Source of the DNA: Rickettsia typhi
Lineage (GTDB): Bacteria > Pseudomonadota > Alphaproteobacteria > Rickettsiales > UBA1997
Direction of reading: 5' to 3'
DNA length: 33,587 nt
Assembly (NCBI GenBank): GCA_945890035.1
Contig: CAMDCJ010000006.1
Span: 1 to 33,587, forward strand
Shown in pieces: positions 18,928-27,025 of this stretch. The translations under genes and the position numbers were made by a program. Each line of letters opens with the position of its first letter. The first letter of the stretch is position 1. Below the pieces are notes generated by a model. The model made no database searches and had not been told where the DNA came from. It worked only from the letters and a program-made list of their open reading frames with translations.

Positions 18928-19200
18928 CTTAGAGCATCAAACGTTTCAAGATTATCTCAAAAACTATAACAAAAAAAATTCCAAAGATGGCGATTTCTTG
19001 ATTTCACTTTAAAACTAAAAAATATTCTAAATTTTTCTAAAAAAACCATCAAAAAATTACAAAATTAACCTAAAAAATCAACGATTTTTAATTAAAAATT
19101 TGGAAAAATTTTCGATTAAAAACAAAATCAAGAAATCGTTTTTTTTAAAAAATTATTTTTAAAATTTTTACTTCGTCTCGAAACCGTTCATTATCTACGC

Positions 19201-19276
19201 TTTTTGACCCCCCACGGCTAAAAGTTTTAACTACCGTTAAAACATTTTAGCCTGCTCCCCCTCAAGGGGGGAGCTA
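19201..19276 (-). repeat. Palindromic module, copy A2 (inverted)
   Basis: Reverse complement: TAGCTCCCCCCTTGAGGGGGAGCAG + GCTAAAATGTTTTAA-CGGTAG-TTAAAACTTTTAGC + CGTGGGGGGTCAAAAA. Confidence 0.88.
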
Positions 19277-19388
19277 CGGCCTGAAGCACTTCGGAGCTTG
19301 TTGAAAATTGTAGGGTTATAAGCCCAAGGGGGGGGGGAGATAAAGCTCGAAGTTTTTATTTTTACTTTGGATTTAACTAAGTTATTTT

Positions 19389-20240
19389 TTATCCTAATTT
19401 ATAAGGTGGGAAATCTAGCCCCTTTGGTGAAGCCGTGAAGATCTCAAAGCCGTCTTTGGTGACGCCGATTGTATGTTCAAATTGTGCCGATAATGATCTT
19501 TTTCCTGTTGAGTTGTTTTTATCGGCTGTGATTACTGTCCACTCATATAAAACTGGATCATTTTTAAGAGTTTCATCTTTTCTACTATAATGACTTCCTT
19601 CGTTAATCATTGGCTCAACTGTGAAAAACATTCCTTCCTCAAGAATTATACCCTCGTTTTTTTTGCCATAATGTAAAACGCTTGGTTCGGCGTGAAAAAC
19701 CTTGCCAATTCCGTGTCCGCAATAATCTCTAACTACCGAAAAGCCATTTTTTTCAGCATGGTTTTGAATTGCGTGACCAATGTTACCAATTTTAACGCCG
19801 GGTTTGATTTCTTGAATTCCAAACATCATACAATCATAAGTTGTTTGAGTTAATTTTTTAGCCTTGATTGAAACTTTATCGCCAACAAAATACATCCTAC
19901 TTGAATCACCATGCCAACCATCAACAATAACCGTTACATCAATATTGATAGTATCGCCATTTTTTAGAACTCTATTTGATGGGACTCCGTGGCAAATTAT
20001 TTCATTTACCGAAGTACAAATTGATTTTGGGAATGAATATTTGAAGCCTCTGGGATGATAGTTGAGCGGAGCCGGTATCGCATTATTCTCGATAATTTTT
20101 TTATGACATAAATCATTGAGATAATTGGTGGTGACTCCGACTTCAACAAAGGGCGTGATGTAATCTAAAATTTCGCCGGCCAATTTCCCCGCGATGCGCA
20201 TTTTTTCAAAATCTTCGCTTTTGTGAATCGTAATTGTCAT
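19389..20240 (-). CDS. map: Type I methionine aminopeptidase
   Basis: 283 aa; MRIAGKLAGEILDYITPFVEVGVTTNYLNDLCH, NEIICHGVPSNRVLKNGDTINIDVTVIVDGWHGDSSRMYFVG, YCGHGIGKVFHAEPSVLHYG, FTVEPMINEG. Confidence 0.98.
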   Translation of the reverse strand: MTITIHKSEDFEKMRIAGKLAGEILDYITPFVEVGVTTNYLNDLCHKKIIENNAIPAPLNYHPRGFKYSFPKSICTSVNEIICHGVPSNRVLKNGDTINIDVTVIVDGWHGDSSRMYFVGDKVSIKAKKLTQTTYDCMMFGIQEIKPGVKIGNIGHAIQNHAEKNGFSVVRDYCGHGIGKVFHAEPSVLHYGKKNEGIILEEGMFFTVEPMINEGSHYSRKDETLKNDPVLYEWTVITADKNNSTGKRSLSAQFEHTIGVTKDGFEIFTASPKGLDFPPYKLG

Positions 20241-20321
20241 AAATTTGTTTGATTTAATTTCTTTTTTCTTATTAAAATGCTTAATTGAAAATATTTCAAT
20301 TTAATTCTTTTAAATTTATTT

Positions 20322-20879
20322 ATGCCACACGCTAAAAAAATATCAGAAATAATTCGTGTTAACCACGCTGGAGAAATGGGCGCCAAGGTTATTTATGATG
20401 GACAAATTTTCGCTTTAAAGTTAAAAAAAGATTTTGAAACTTTAAAAATTGTTGAAGAAATGAAGGCGCAAGAAATCGAGCATTTCAATTTTTTTGATGA
20501 AAAAATCAAGCAAAAAAAAGTGCGTCCGACCTTGATGCAACCGATTTGGGGCGTGGGTGGTTTTGCTTTGGGTTTTTTGACGGCGATGATTGATAAAAAA
20601 TCAACGATGGTGTGCACAACGGCTGTGGAAGAAGTAATCGATGAACATTATCAAGAGCAAATTAAAGAACTCGATTTTATTGTTGAAAATATTGATGAAA
20701 AAGGCAAAAAAGAATTTGAAAATTTACAAGAAAATATTAAAAAATTTCGTGACGAAGAAATTCATCATCGCGATGTTGCTTACGAAAATAACGCTCGCGA
20801 CTTTTTTGCATATAAACCATTATCAGTTTTTATAAAATTTGCCACTAAAACGGCGATTGCAATTTCTAAAAAAGTATAA
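20322..20879 (+). CDS. coq7: Demethoxyubiquinone hydroxylase
   Basis: 185 aa; IIRVNHAGEMGAKVIYDGQ, EEMKAQEIEHFNFFDEKI, RPTLMQPIWGVGGFALGFLTAMI, AVEEVIDEHYQEQI, DEEIHHRDVA. Confidence 0.95.
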   Translation: MPHAKKISEIIRVNHAGEMGAKVIYDGQIFALKLKKDFETLKIVEEMKAQEIEHFNFFDEKIKQKKVRPTLMQPIWGVGGFALGFLTAMIDKKSTMVCTTAVEEVIDEHYQEQIKELDFIVENIDEKGKKEFENLQENIKKFRDEEIHHRDVAYENNARDFFAYKPLSVFIKFATKTAIAISKKV

Positions 20880-20996
20880 TTTTTATAATAATTTGATTGC
20901 AAAATCGAGAGTTTAAATCATGATACAAAAGCTGTTATAAAGATAATTTTTATAATAAAATTAAAACAATCCATTACAAATTTAATCGTTTAAAAA

Positions 20997-23165
20997 ATGA
21001 CCAACGGCATTGATTTTAGCATTGATAGAAGCGGAGTCGCTAACTTAATTTTTGATTTACCCAACGAGAAAATCAACAAACTTTCCAAGAATGTTTTAGA
21101 AGAATTAGAGCGCGCCATAAATGTAATTGATGGCAATAAAGCAATTCGCGTTTTGTTAATTTCTTCGCATAAAAAAGATATTTTCATCGCGGGCGCCGAC
21201 ATTAACGAAATCCGCTCGATTGTTGACGAGAAAGATGCTTATCAAAAAGTTTCGCGCGGACAAGAAATTTTAAATAAATTAGCTAAAATTGAAATTCCAA
21301 CTATTGCGGTGATAAAAGGTGCGTGCCTCGGTGGCGGTTTGGAATTGGCTTTGGCGTGCCAATATCGCGTGGCGGTTTTAAATTCTAAAACGCAACTTGG
21401 TTTGCCCGAAGTTAATCTTGGAATAATCCCTGGATTCGGCGGAACGCAAAGATTGCCAGCCTTAGTTGGCCTTGAAGAATCGTTGAAAATAATTTTATCC
21501 GGCAAAGCAATTGATGGCGAAAAAGCTTACAAAATCGGCTTAGTTGACGAAGCGATTCATGAAGAATTTCTCGAAGAAAGTTTGAGTTCTTTCGTTACGG
21601 AAATTATTAAAAATGGTAAAAAAAATAAATTCTTGTCAAGGCGCAATAGCAATTCGCGCAAAAGGTTTTACACCGAATCATTATTGATGAAAAAGCATTT
21701 AATTTTTTATTATGCTAAAAAAGATTTATGGGAAAAAACTAAGGGACATTATTTAGCACAATTTTTTGCGCTTGAAGTGGTTAAAAAAACTTATCGCAAA
21801 ACCTACGGAACTCGTGGTTTTAAGATTGAACTTGATGCTTTTTGCGATTTAGCGGTGGGCGAAATTTCTAAAAATTTAATCGAAATTTATTTCACTTCCG
21901 AAGCTTTAAAAAAAGATGCCGGTGTCGATGATTTTATCGCGCATAAAGATATTAAAAATGTTGCTTTGCTTGGCGCTGGAATCATGGGTGGCGGGATTGC
22001 GTGGCTTTTTGCTAATTATAATTTTAATGTCCGCATCAAGGATATTACGCAACAAGCGATTGCCCTTGGCTATAATCAAATTTTGAAAATTTTTAATCAA
22101 TTGCAGAAGATTCGTAAATTAAATTCTAATCAAGCGAGCTTGAAAATGGCGAATATAAGCGCGGGTTTGGATTATACAAATTTTGATCATAGCGATTTAG
22201 TTATTGAAGCGGTGGTTGAAAATATTGCGGTTAAAAAAAATATTCTAAAAGAGATTGAGGCGCAAGTTCCAAATGACGCCATAATTGCTTCAAATACTTC
22301 GTCTTTATCGATTTCTGAAATGGCGCGAGCCTTAGAAAATCCTAGTCGTTTCGTTGGAATGCATTTTTTTAATCCCGTTAATAAAATGCCTTTGGTCGAA
22401 GTAATTTATGGCGAAAAAACTTCGAATGAAACCGTTGCTTCAATCGTCAAAATTTCTAAAAAATTAGGAAAAACTCCGATTGTTGTTAAAGATGTTCCCG
22501 GATTTTTAGTCAATCGCATTTTACTCACTTATCTCAATGAATCAGCCTATTTATTGCAAGATGGCTTTTCGATTAAAAAAATTGATTCTGAAATTGAGCG
22601 ATTTGGTATGCCAATGGGTCCATTTGTTTTGGCTGATGTCGTTGGAATTGATGTTGGGGTCAAAGTAGCGCAATCGTTGGAAAATGGCTACGGCTCGCGC
22701 ATGAAAGTCGCTGAAATTTTACAAGAAATTTATGTAAATCATAAAAATTTACTCGGCAAAAAATCGAATTTGGGTTTTTATAATTACGATAAAAATAATA
22801 AAATCACCACGCAAAATTTAGCGATTTATGAAATTCTTGATTCGATAAAAGACCAAATTAAAACTCCCGAAAATAATATTAATGATAGCGAAATAATCGA
22901 GCGTTGTATTTTGACGATGATTAATGAATCCGCAAAATGTTTGGAAGAAAATGTTGTTAAAAATGCGCGTTATCTTGATATGGCGATGATTATGGGAGCC
23001 GGATTCCCAGCGTTTCGAGGCGGAGTTTTGCGTTATGCCGATAAGCTTGGACTTCAAAATATTGTCAAAAAATTACAAAATTTTGAGAAAAAATATGGCG
23101 AAAGATTTGCGGTGAGTAAATTGTTGATTTCCATGGAGCAAAATAATCAAAAATTTTACGATTAA
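20997..23165 (+). CDS. Fatty-acid oxidation bifunctional protein (enoyl-CoA hydratase / 3-hydroxyacyl-CoA dehydrogenase)
   Basis: 722 aa; IAGADINEIRSI, GACLGGGLELALACQYRVA, LGLPEVNLGIIPGFGGTQRLP, VALLGAGIMGGGIAWLFA, ASNTSSLSISEMA, RFVGMHFFNPVNKMPLVEVI, PGFLVNRIL. Confidence 0.95.
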   Translation: MTNGIDFSIDRSGVANLIFDLPNEKINKLSKNVLEELERAINVIDGNKAIRVLLISSHKKDIFIAGADINEIRSIVDEKDAYQKVSRGQEILNKLAKIEIPTIAVIKGACLGGGLELALACQYRVAVLNSKTQLGLPEVNLGIIPGFGGTQRLPALVGLEESLKIILSGKAIDGEKAYKIGLVDEAIHEEFLEESLSSFVTEIIKNGKKNKFLSRRNSNSRKRFYTESLLMKKHLIFYYAKKDLWEKTKGHYLAQFFALEVVKKTYRKTYGTRGFKIELDAFCDLAVGEISKNLIEIYFTSEALKKDAGVDDFIAHKDIKNVALLGAGIMGGGIAWLFANYNFNVRIKDITQQAIALGYNQILKIFNQLQKIRKLNSNQASLKMANISAGLDYTNFDHSDLVIEAVVENIAVKKNILKEIEAQVPNDAIIASNTSSLSISEMARALENPSRFVGMHFFNPVNKMPLVEVIYGEKTSNETVASIVKISKKLGKTPIVVKDVPGFLVNRILLTYLNESAYLLQDGFSIKKIDSEIERFGMPMGPFVLADVVGIDVGVKVAQSLENGYGSRMKVAEILQEIYVNHKNLLGKKSNLGFYNYDKNNKITTQNLAIYEILDSIKDQIKTPENNINDSEIIERCILTMINESAKCLEENVVKNARYLDMAMIMGAGFPAFRGGVLRYADKLGLQNIVKKLQNFEKKYGERFAVSKLLISMEQNNQKFYD

Positions 23166-23168
23166 AAT

Positions 23169-23642
23169 ATGAGAATTATTGGAGTTGATCCAGGGCTTAC
23201 AAAAACCGGAATCGGCATTATCGATGTCAAAAATAATTCGCTAAATTTTGTTTTTTGCGCAACGATTTATTCTTCGCCCGAGCAAGAAATGGCCGAGCGA
23301 CTCAATCATTTTCATCAAAATTTGTTGCAAATTATTCAACTTTACAAGCCCGATGAGGCTTCGGTTGAAGAGACTTTCGTAAATAAAAATCCAATTTCAT
23401 CTTTAAAACTCGGACATGCGCGCGGAGCTTTGATTTTAACTTTAGGAATTTGCGGAATTAAGGTTAATGAATATTCGGCAACTTCGGTTAAAAAAACCAT
23501 TGTCGGAGTAGGGCGCGCCGATAAAAATCAAGTTCAAGCAATGATTAAAATTTTACTTCCCAAGGCAACTTTTAAAACTGAAGATGAGGCGGATGCCTTG
23601 GCAATCGCCATTTGTCACAATAATCACAAAAGAAGTTGGTGA
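23169..23642 (+). CDS. ruvC: Holliday junction resolvase RuvC
   Basis: 157 aa; MRIIGVDPGLTKTGIGIID, ASVEETFVNKNPISSLKLGHARGALIL, YSATSVKKTIVGVGRADKNQVQAMI, DEADALAIAICHN. Confidence 0.97.
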   Translation: MRIIGVDPGLTKTGIGIIDVKNNSLNFVFCATIYSSPEQEMAERLNHFHQNLLQIIQLYKPDEASVEETFVNKNPISSLKLGHARGALILTLGICGIKVNEYSATSVKKTIVGVGRADKNQVQAMIKILLPKATFKTEDEADALAIAICHNNHKRSW

Positions 23643-23643
23643 G

Positions 23644-23682
23644 AATTTTATCTTTCTAAAAAACAAAAAGATAAAGAAATTT
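23644..23682. terminator. Putative bidirectional terminator between ruvC and dnaA
   Basis: TTTATCTTT (23647-23655) / AAAGATAAA (23667-23675) inverted repeat in the convergent gap. Confidence 0.45.
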
Positions 23683-23687
23683 TATTA

Positions 23688-25127
23688 CTAAACCCCTAAT
23701 TTTTCTTCGATTTGTTTGATTTCATTGGCGGTTTTAGAGCATTTAATTTCATTTTCGGTAACTAATTTAACCGAGTGAATAACGGTGGCGTGATTTTTGC
23801 CAAATTTATCACCAATATTTTTCAAACTTTCCACGGTTAATTTTTTGCACAAAAACATTGCGATTTGGCGAGCGATGGCGATGTTTTTTGAGCGATTTTT
23901 AGAGTTTAAATCAGAAATTTTAATATTGTAAAAATCGGCAACGATTTTTTGAATTTTATCAATATTAATTCCAGAAGAAGAATTCGATTTGAAATAATTT
24001 GATAAAATATTTCTAGCGCTTGAGAGCGTTATTTCTTGGTCTCCGAACATTTTTTCGGCATAAAGTTTTTTTAAAGCACCATCTAAATCGCGGTTTGAAC
24101 CTTTTAAATTTTGTGCGACAAAATTGACGATTTCATCGGCAATTTCAAAGCCCATTTGCGTGGCTTTGCCTTTTAAAATGGCAACGCGATCAGCGAAATC
24201 AGCACTTTTGAAGTTTATAATCATTCCGCCCGTAATGCGCGATTTAAGTTTTTCATCGATATTTTCCAGAGCGGTTGGGCAACGATCGCAAACCAAAACC
24301 ACTTGTTTGTTATCTTCAACCAAAGAATTAAAGCAATTCATGAATTCTTGTTGAGTGCTATCTTTGCCAGCGATGAATTGAACATCGTCCACGATTAGTA
24401 CATCAATTGAGCGCATTTTCTCTTTAAAAAGCATTACATCGTTATTACGAATCGATTGCACGAAATGGAACATGAATTTTTCAGCGGAAAGATAAACAAC
24501 TTTTTTGCGATTATTATTTTCTTTAATATTCCAAGCGATGGCTTGAGCTAAATGAGTTTTCCCCATGCCAACAATGCCATGAATAAAAAGTGGAATTTTG
24601 TCATCAAAAAGTTGCGGAGCATCAGCGCATCCGCCGACAATTTTTGCCATTGAAAGTGCGATTTTATTATGTTTGGTGCCAATAAAATTTTGAAAAGTAA
24701 ATTTAGGATTAAGTTCAGTGCCATATGCAAAAACATTGTCGTGTTTTGAAAGGTTAAGAACTTTGTTTTCTGAATTTGAATTTTGCGGGCTTAGGCTTGG
24801 TAAATCAAGGCTTTTATCAGATTGGTTAGCGATAAAAATTGCCGAAATTTTAAGAATTTTTGGATAAAAATCTTTTAATGAGTTGATAAAAGATTTATTC
24901 GAAAAAAATTCACGATTAATCCAGTCACGGTTTAATTTAGAAGGAGAAGAAACGATTATTTCATTAGCGGTTTGAGAAAAAATTTCAATATTTTTGAGCC
25001 ATTTATCACAAGTTTCAGCGCCAATAATTTTTTCACAATTATTAACGAACTCGGTTTTAAATTGAGTGGCTTCGGTAATTGAAAATTGCTCTTCAGGAGT
25101 GTTTTTTAAATTAAGTTTTTCGATCAT
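23688..25127 (-). CDS. dnaA: Chromosomal replication initiator DnaA
   Basis: 479 aa; FTFQNFIGTKHNKIALSMA, PLFIHGIVGMGKTHLAQAIA, DVLIVDDVQFIAGKDSTQQEFMNCFN, and C-terminal FGKNHATVIHSVK. Confidence 0.95.
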   Translation of the reverse strand: MIEKLNLKNTPEEQFSITEATQFKTEFVNNCEKIIGAETCDKWLKNIEIFSQTANEIIVSSPSKLNRDWINREFFSNKSFINSLKDFYPKILKISAIFIANQSDKSLDLPSLSPQNSNSENKVLNLSKHDNVFAYGTELNPKFTFQNFIGTKHNKIALSMAKIVGGCADAPQLFDDKIPLFIHGIVGMGKTHLAQAIAWNIKENNNRKKVVYLSAEKFMFHFVQSIRNNDVMLFKEKMRSIDVLIVDDVQFIAGKDSTQQEFMNCFNSLVEDNKQVVLVCDRCPTALENIDEKLKSRITGGMIINFKSADFADRVAILKGKATQMGFEIADEIVNFVAQNLKGSNRDLDGALKKLYAEKMFGDQEITLSSARNILSNYFKSNSSSGINIDKIQKIVADFYNIKISDLNSKNRSKNIAIARQIAMFLCKKLTVESLKNIGDKFGKNHATVIHSVKLVTENEIKCSKTANEIKQIEEKLGV

Positions 25128-25297
25128 CTTTGCTCCTGAGATGAAAAAATAAAAGCATTTGTGCTTTTAGAATAAAATACATTAAAGATGTCTGAGAAAT
25201 CTAGGTTTTTGCTAGCTCTTGCGTCGATTAAAACTGAATCTTCTAGGCTTCTTGTTAGCTCAAAAGTATTTTGATGGCGAGTTTGTTTAAATGACAT
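25124..25297 (-). CDS. 57-aa ORF of unknown function, stop/start overlapping dnaA
   Basis: Manual translation MSFKQTRHQNTFELTRSLEDSVLIDARASKNLDFSDIFNVFYSKSTNAFIFSSQEQR*; the TGA overlaps the dnaA ATG (ATGA); GGAG just upstream of the dnaA start. Shorter than the ORFs in the supplied track. Confidence 0.45.
   Translation of the reverse strand: MSFKQTRHQNTFELTRSLEDSVLIDARASKNLDFSDIFNVFYSKSTNAFIFSSQEQR
25151..25168 (-). promoter_or_regulatory. Terminator/attenuator-like hairpin upstream of dnaA
   Basis: Minus strand AAAAGCA-CAAA-TGCTTTT followed by ATTTTTT, about 25 nt before the dnaA ATG. Stem is weak (two G-C pairs). Confidence 0.35.
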
Positions 25298-25645
25298 TTT
25301 ATAATTTATTTTGAGCTATTAATCTTTAAAAATTTTTTTGTTATTTCGTAAATCATATTCTTACAAAATTTCAATTTGGTAAAGAAGAAAATTTTATGAT
25401 TTGTTAAATAATTTGCTTGACAGCCCATCGAGCTTAAAAGAATCGAATATTGAAAATTGTATTATTTTTGAAGGCTCTATTTGATTGATTCGGTGGGGGT
25501 TTTTTAAGTTGAGTCCTTGAGGGACAAAGAGTGGTGATTTAGCAAGAAATTTTTTAATTATTTTTTTAAAAATTGTCATTTTGAAATTGATGTTTTTAGC
25601 ATCAACAACCAGTAAAAGAAAATAATAATTAGTGTTTTTTGTGAG

Positions 25646-26428
25646 TTATTTTTTTGAATTTGAGAAAAGTAAAAAAAATCCAAAAATGATTAAGGGAAAT
25701 GATAAAATTTGTCCCATTGTGACGAATTCAAAAAGAAAGCCAATTTGCGCATCGGGTTCACGAAAATATTCAACGATAAATCTAGAGATTCCATAGCCCG
25801 CTAAAAAAATTCCACTTAATTTTTTTGGATAATCTTTTATGTTAGTTTTGAAATATAGAGTTATTAAAATCGCAAACAAAACTAAACCTTCAAGGCCAGC
25901 TTCGTAGAGTTGGCTAGGATGTCTCGGTAAGCCATCAGAATTAGGAAAGATAACTCCAAAATTTGTATAAGTTGGGCGACCATAAAGTTCTAAATTAATA
26001 AAATTGGCAATTCTTCCTAAGAGTAATCCAAAAGGCGCTGAAACTGCTAAATTATCGCATAAAATCCAAAAATTAACTTTGTATTTTTTGGCAAAAAACC
26101 ACATTCCAAAAATTGCTCCAAATAATCCGCCGTGGAATGACATTCCGCCATGCCAAAAGGCTAAAATTTCGAGAGGATTGTTTAAAAAATATGATGAATT
26201 ATAAAATAGGACATAACCAGCGCGACCGCCTAAAATTATGGATAAAATGGCAAAAACCATCCAATCATCAAGAGCTTTGGCGCTTAAAAATTTTTGTGAT
26301 TTGTTGCAATGGCTAAGCCATAAAAATGTAAATAAAATTCCAAAAATATAAGCTAGAGAATACCAACGAACTTCAATAAAAAAGATTGAGAAGGCAATGG
26401 GATCAATGTTTGGAAGGGTTATAATCAT
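25646..26428 (-). CDS. lgt: Prolipoprotein diacylglyceryl transferase
   Basis: 260 aa; RWYSLAYIFGI, ILGGRAGYVLFYN, FWHGGMSFHGGLFGAI, GRIANFINLELYGRPT, PRHPSQLYEAGLEG. Confidence 0.97.
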   Translation of the reverse strand: MIITLPNIDPIAFSIFFIEVRWYSLAYIFGILFTFLWLSHCNKSQKFLSAKALDDWMVFAILSIILGGRAGYVLFYNSSYFLNNPLEILAFWHGGMSFHGGLFGAIFGMWFFAKKYKVNFWILCDNLAVSAPFGLLLGRIANFINLELYGRPTYTNFGVIFPNSDGLPRHPSQLYEAGLEGLVLFAILITLYFKTNIKDYPKKLSGIFLAGYGISRFIVEYFREPDAQIGFLFEFVTMGQILSFPLIIFGFFLLFSNSKK

Positions 26429-26430
26429 GA

Positions 26431-26889
26431 TTAATGCCTTGGAATATATTGATAAGATTGATTTTCTTTAACGAAAACATTTTTGGGTAATTGACCCTGT
26501 TCAAAAAAAACATCGATGGGAATTCCGCCACGCGGATACCAAAAGCCAGAAATTCTAAACCATTTGGGTTTGATGCAATCTATAATATCTTTGGCAATTT
26601 GAACGGTGCAATTTTCGTGAAAAGCGCCATGATTGCGATAAGAAAAAAGATAAAGTTTTAAAGATTTACTTTCGACGATTTTGTTTTTAGGAACATAGTC
26701 AATAATTATGTGAGCAAAATCGGGTTGCGAAGTGATTGGGCAAATCGAAGTAAATTCAGGGCAGGTTAGTTTTATCGAATAATCGGCGTCAAGATGAGGG
26801 TTATCAACGGCTTGGAGGATTTTTTTATCGGGCTGATTTAGCTGATAAACAGTTTTCTCTCCAAGTAATAGATTATTTTTTTTAGACAT
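26431..26889 (-). CDS. queF: NADPH-dependent 7-cyano-7-deazaguanine reductase
   Basis: 152 aa; [72 protein letters not shown]. Confidence 0.97.
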   Translation of the reverse strand: MSKKNNLLLGEKTVYQLNQPDKKILQAVDNPHLDADYSIKLTCPEFTSICPITSQPDFAHIIIDYVPKNKIVESKSLKLYLFSYRNHGAFHENCTVQIAKDIIDCIKPKWFRISGFWYPRGGIPIDVFFEQGQLPKNVFVKENQSYQYIPRH

Positions 26890-27025
26890 AAATAAATTTG
26901 ATGATTGCAGATTTTATTAAATAATTTTAAATTAGACCAAGTTCGATCTTTAATTGAATTTTTAACAAAAAATTTTAAAGACAAAAGTTTGGTATTATTA
27001 TAAATACTAATTTATTCAAAAAAAC

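Larger units (their letters stand above)
18734..19341. mobile_element. Nested GC-rich palindromic element (REP/MITE-like), imperfect inverted organisation around an AT-rich core
   Basis: Exact 25-nt TAGCTCCCCCCTTGAGGGGGAGCAG at 18851-18875, inverted at 19252-19276. Exact 16-nt CGTGGGGGGTCAAAAA at 18912-18927, inverted at 19201-19216. A further 46-49-nt degenerate module occurs three times. No transposase ORF inside. Confidence 0.8.

Noticed and set aside
18734-19341. CRISPR array or classical insertion sequence
   Set aside because: Repeats are inverted and modular rather than direct with uniform spacers, and no transposase or cas ORF is present.
25394-25579. 61-aa minus-strand ORF between lgt and dnaA
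   Set aside because: No recognisable motif or overlap signal; could be real but cannot be supported from the sequence alone.
25128-25645. Chromosomal origin next to dnaA
   Set aside because: No TTATCCACA-like DnaA boxes were visible by eye in this AT-rich gap; AT-richness alone is not evidence.
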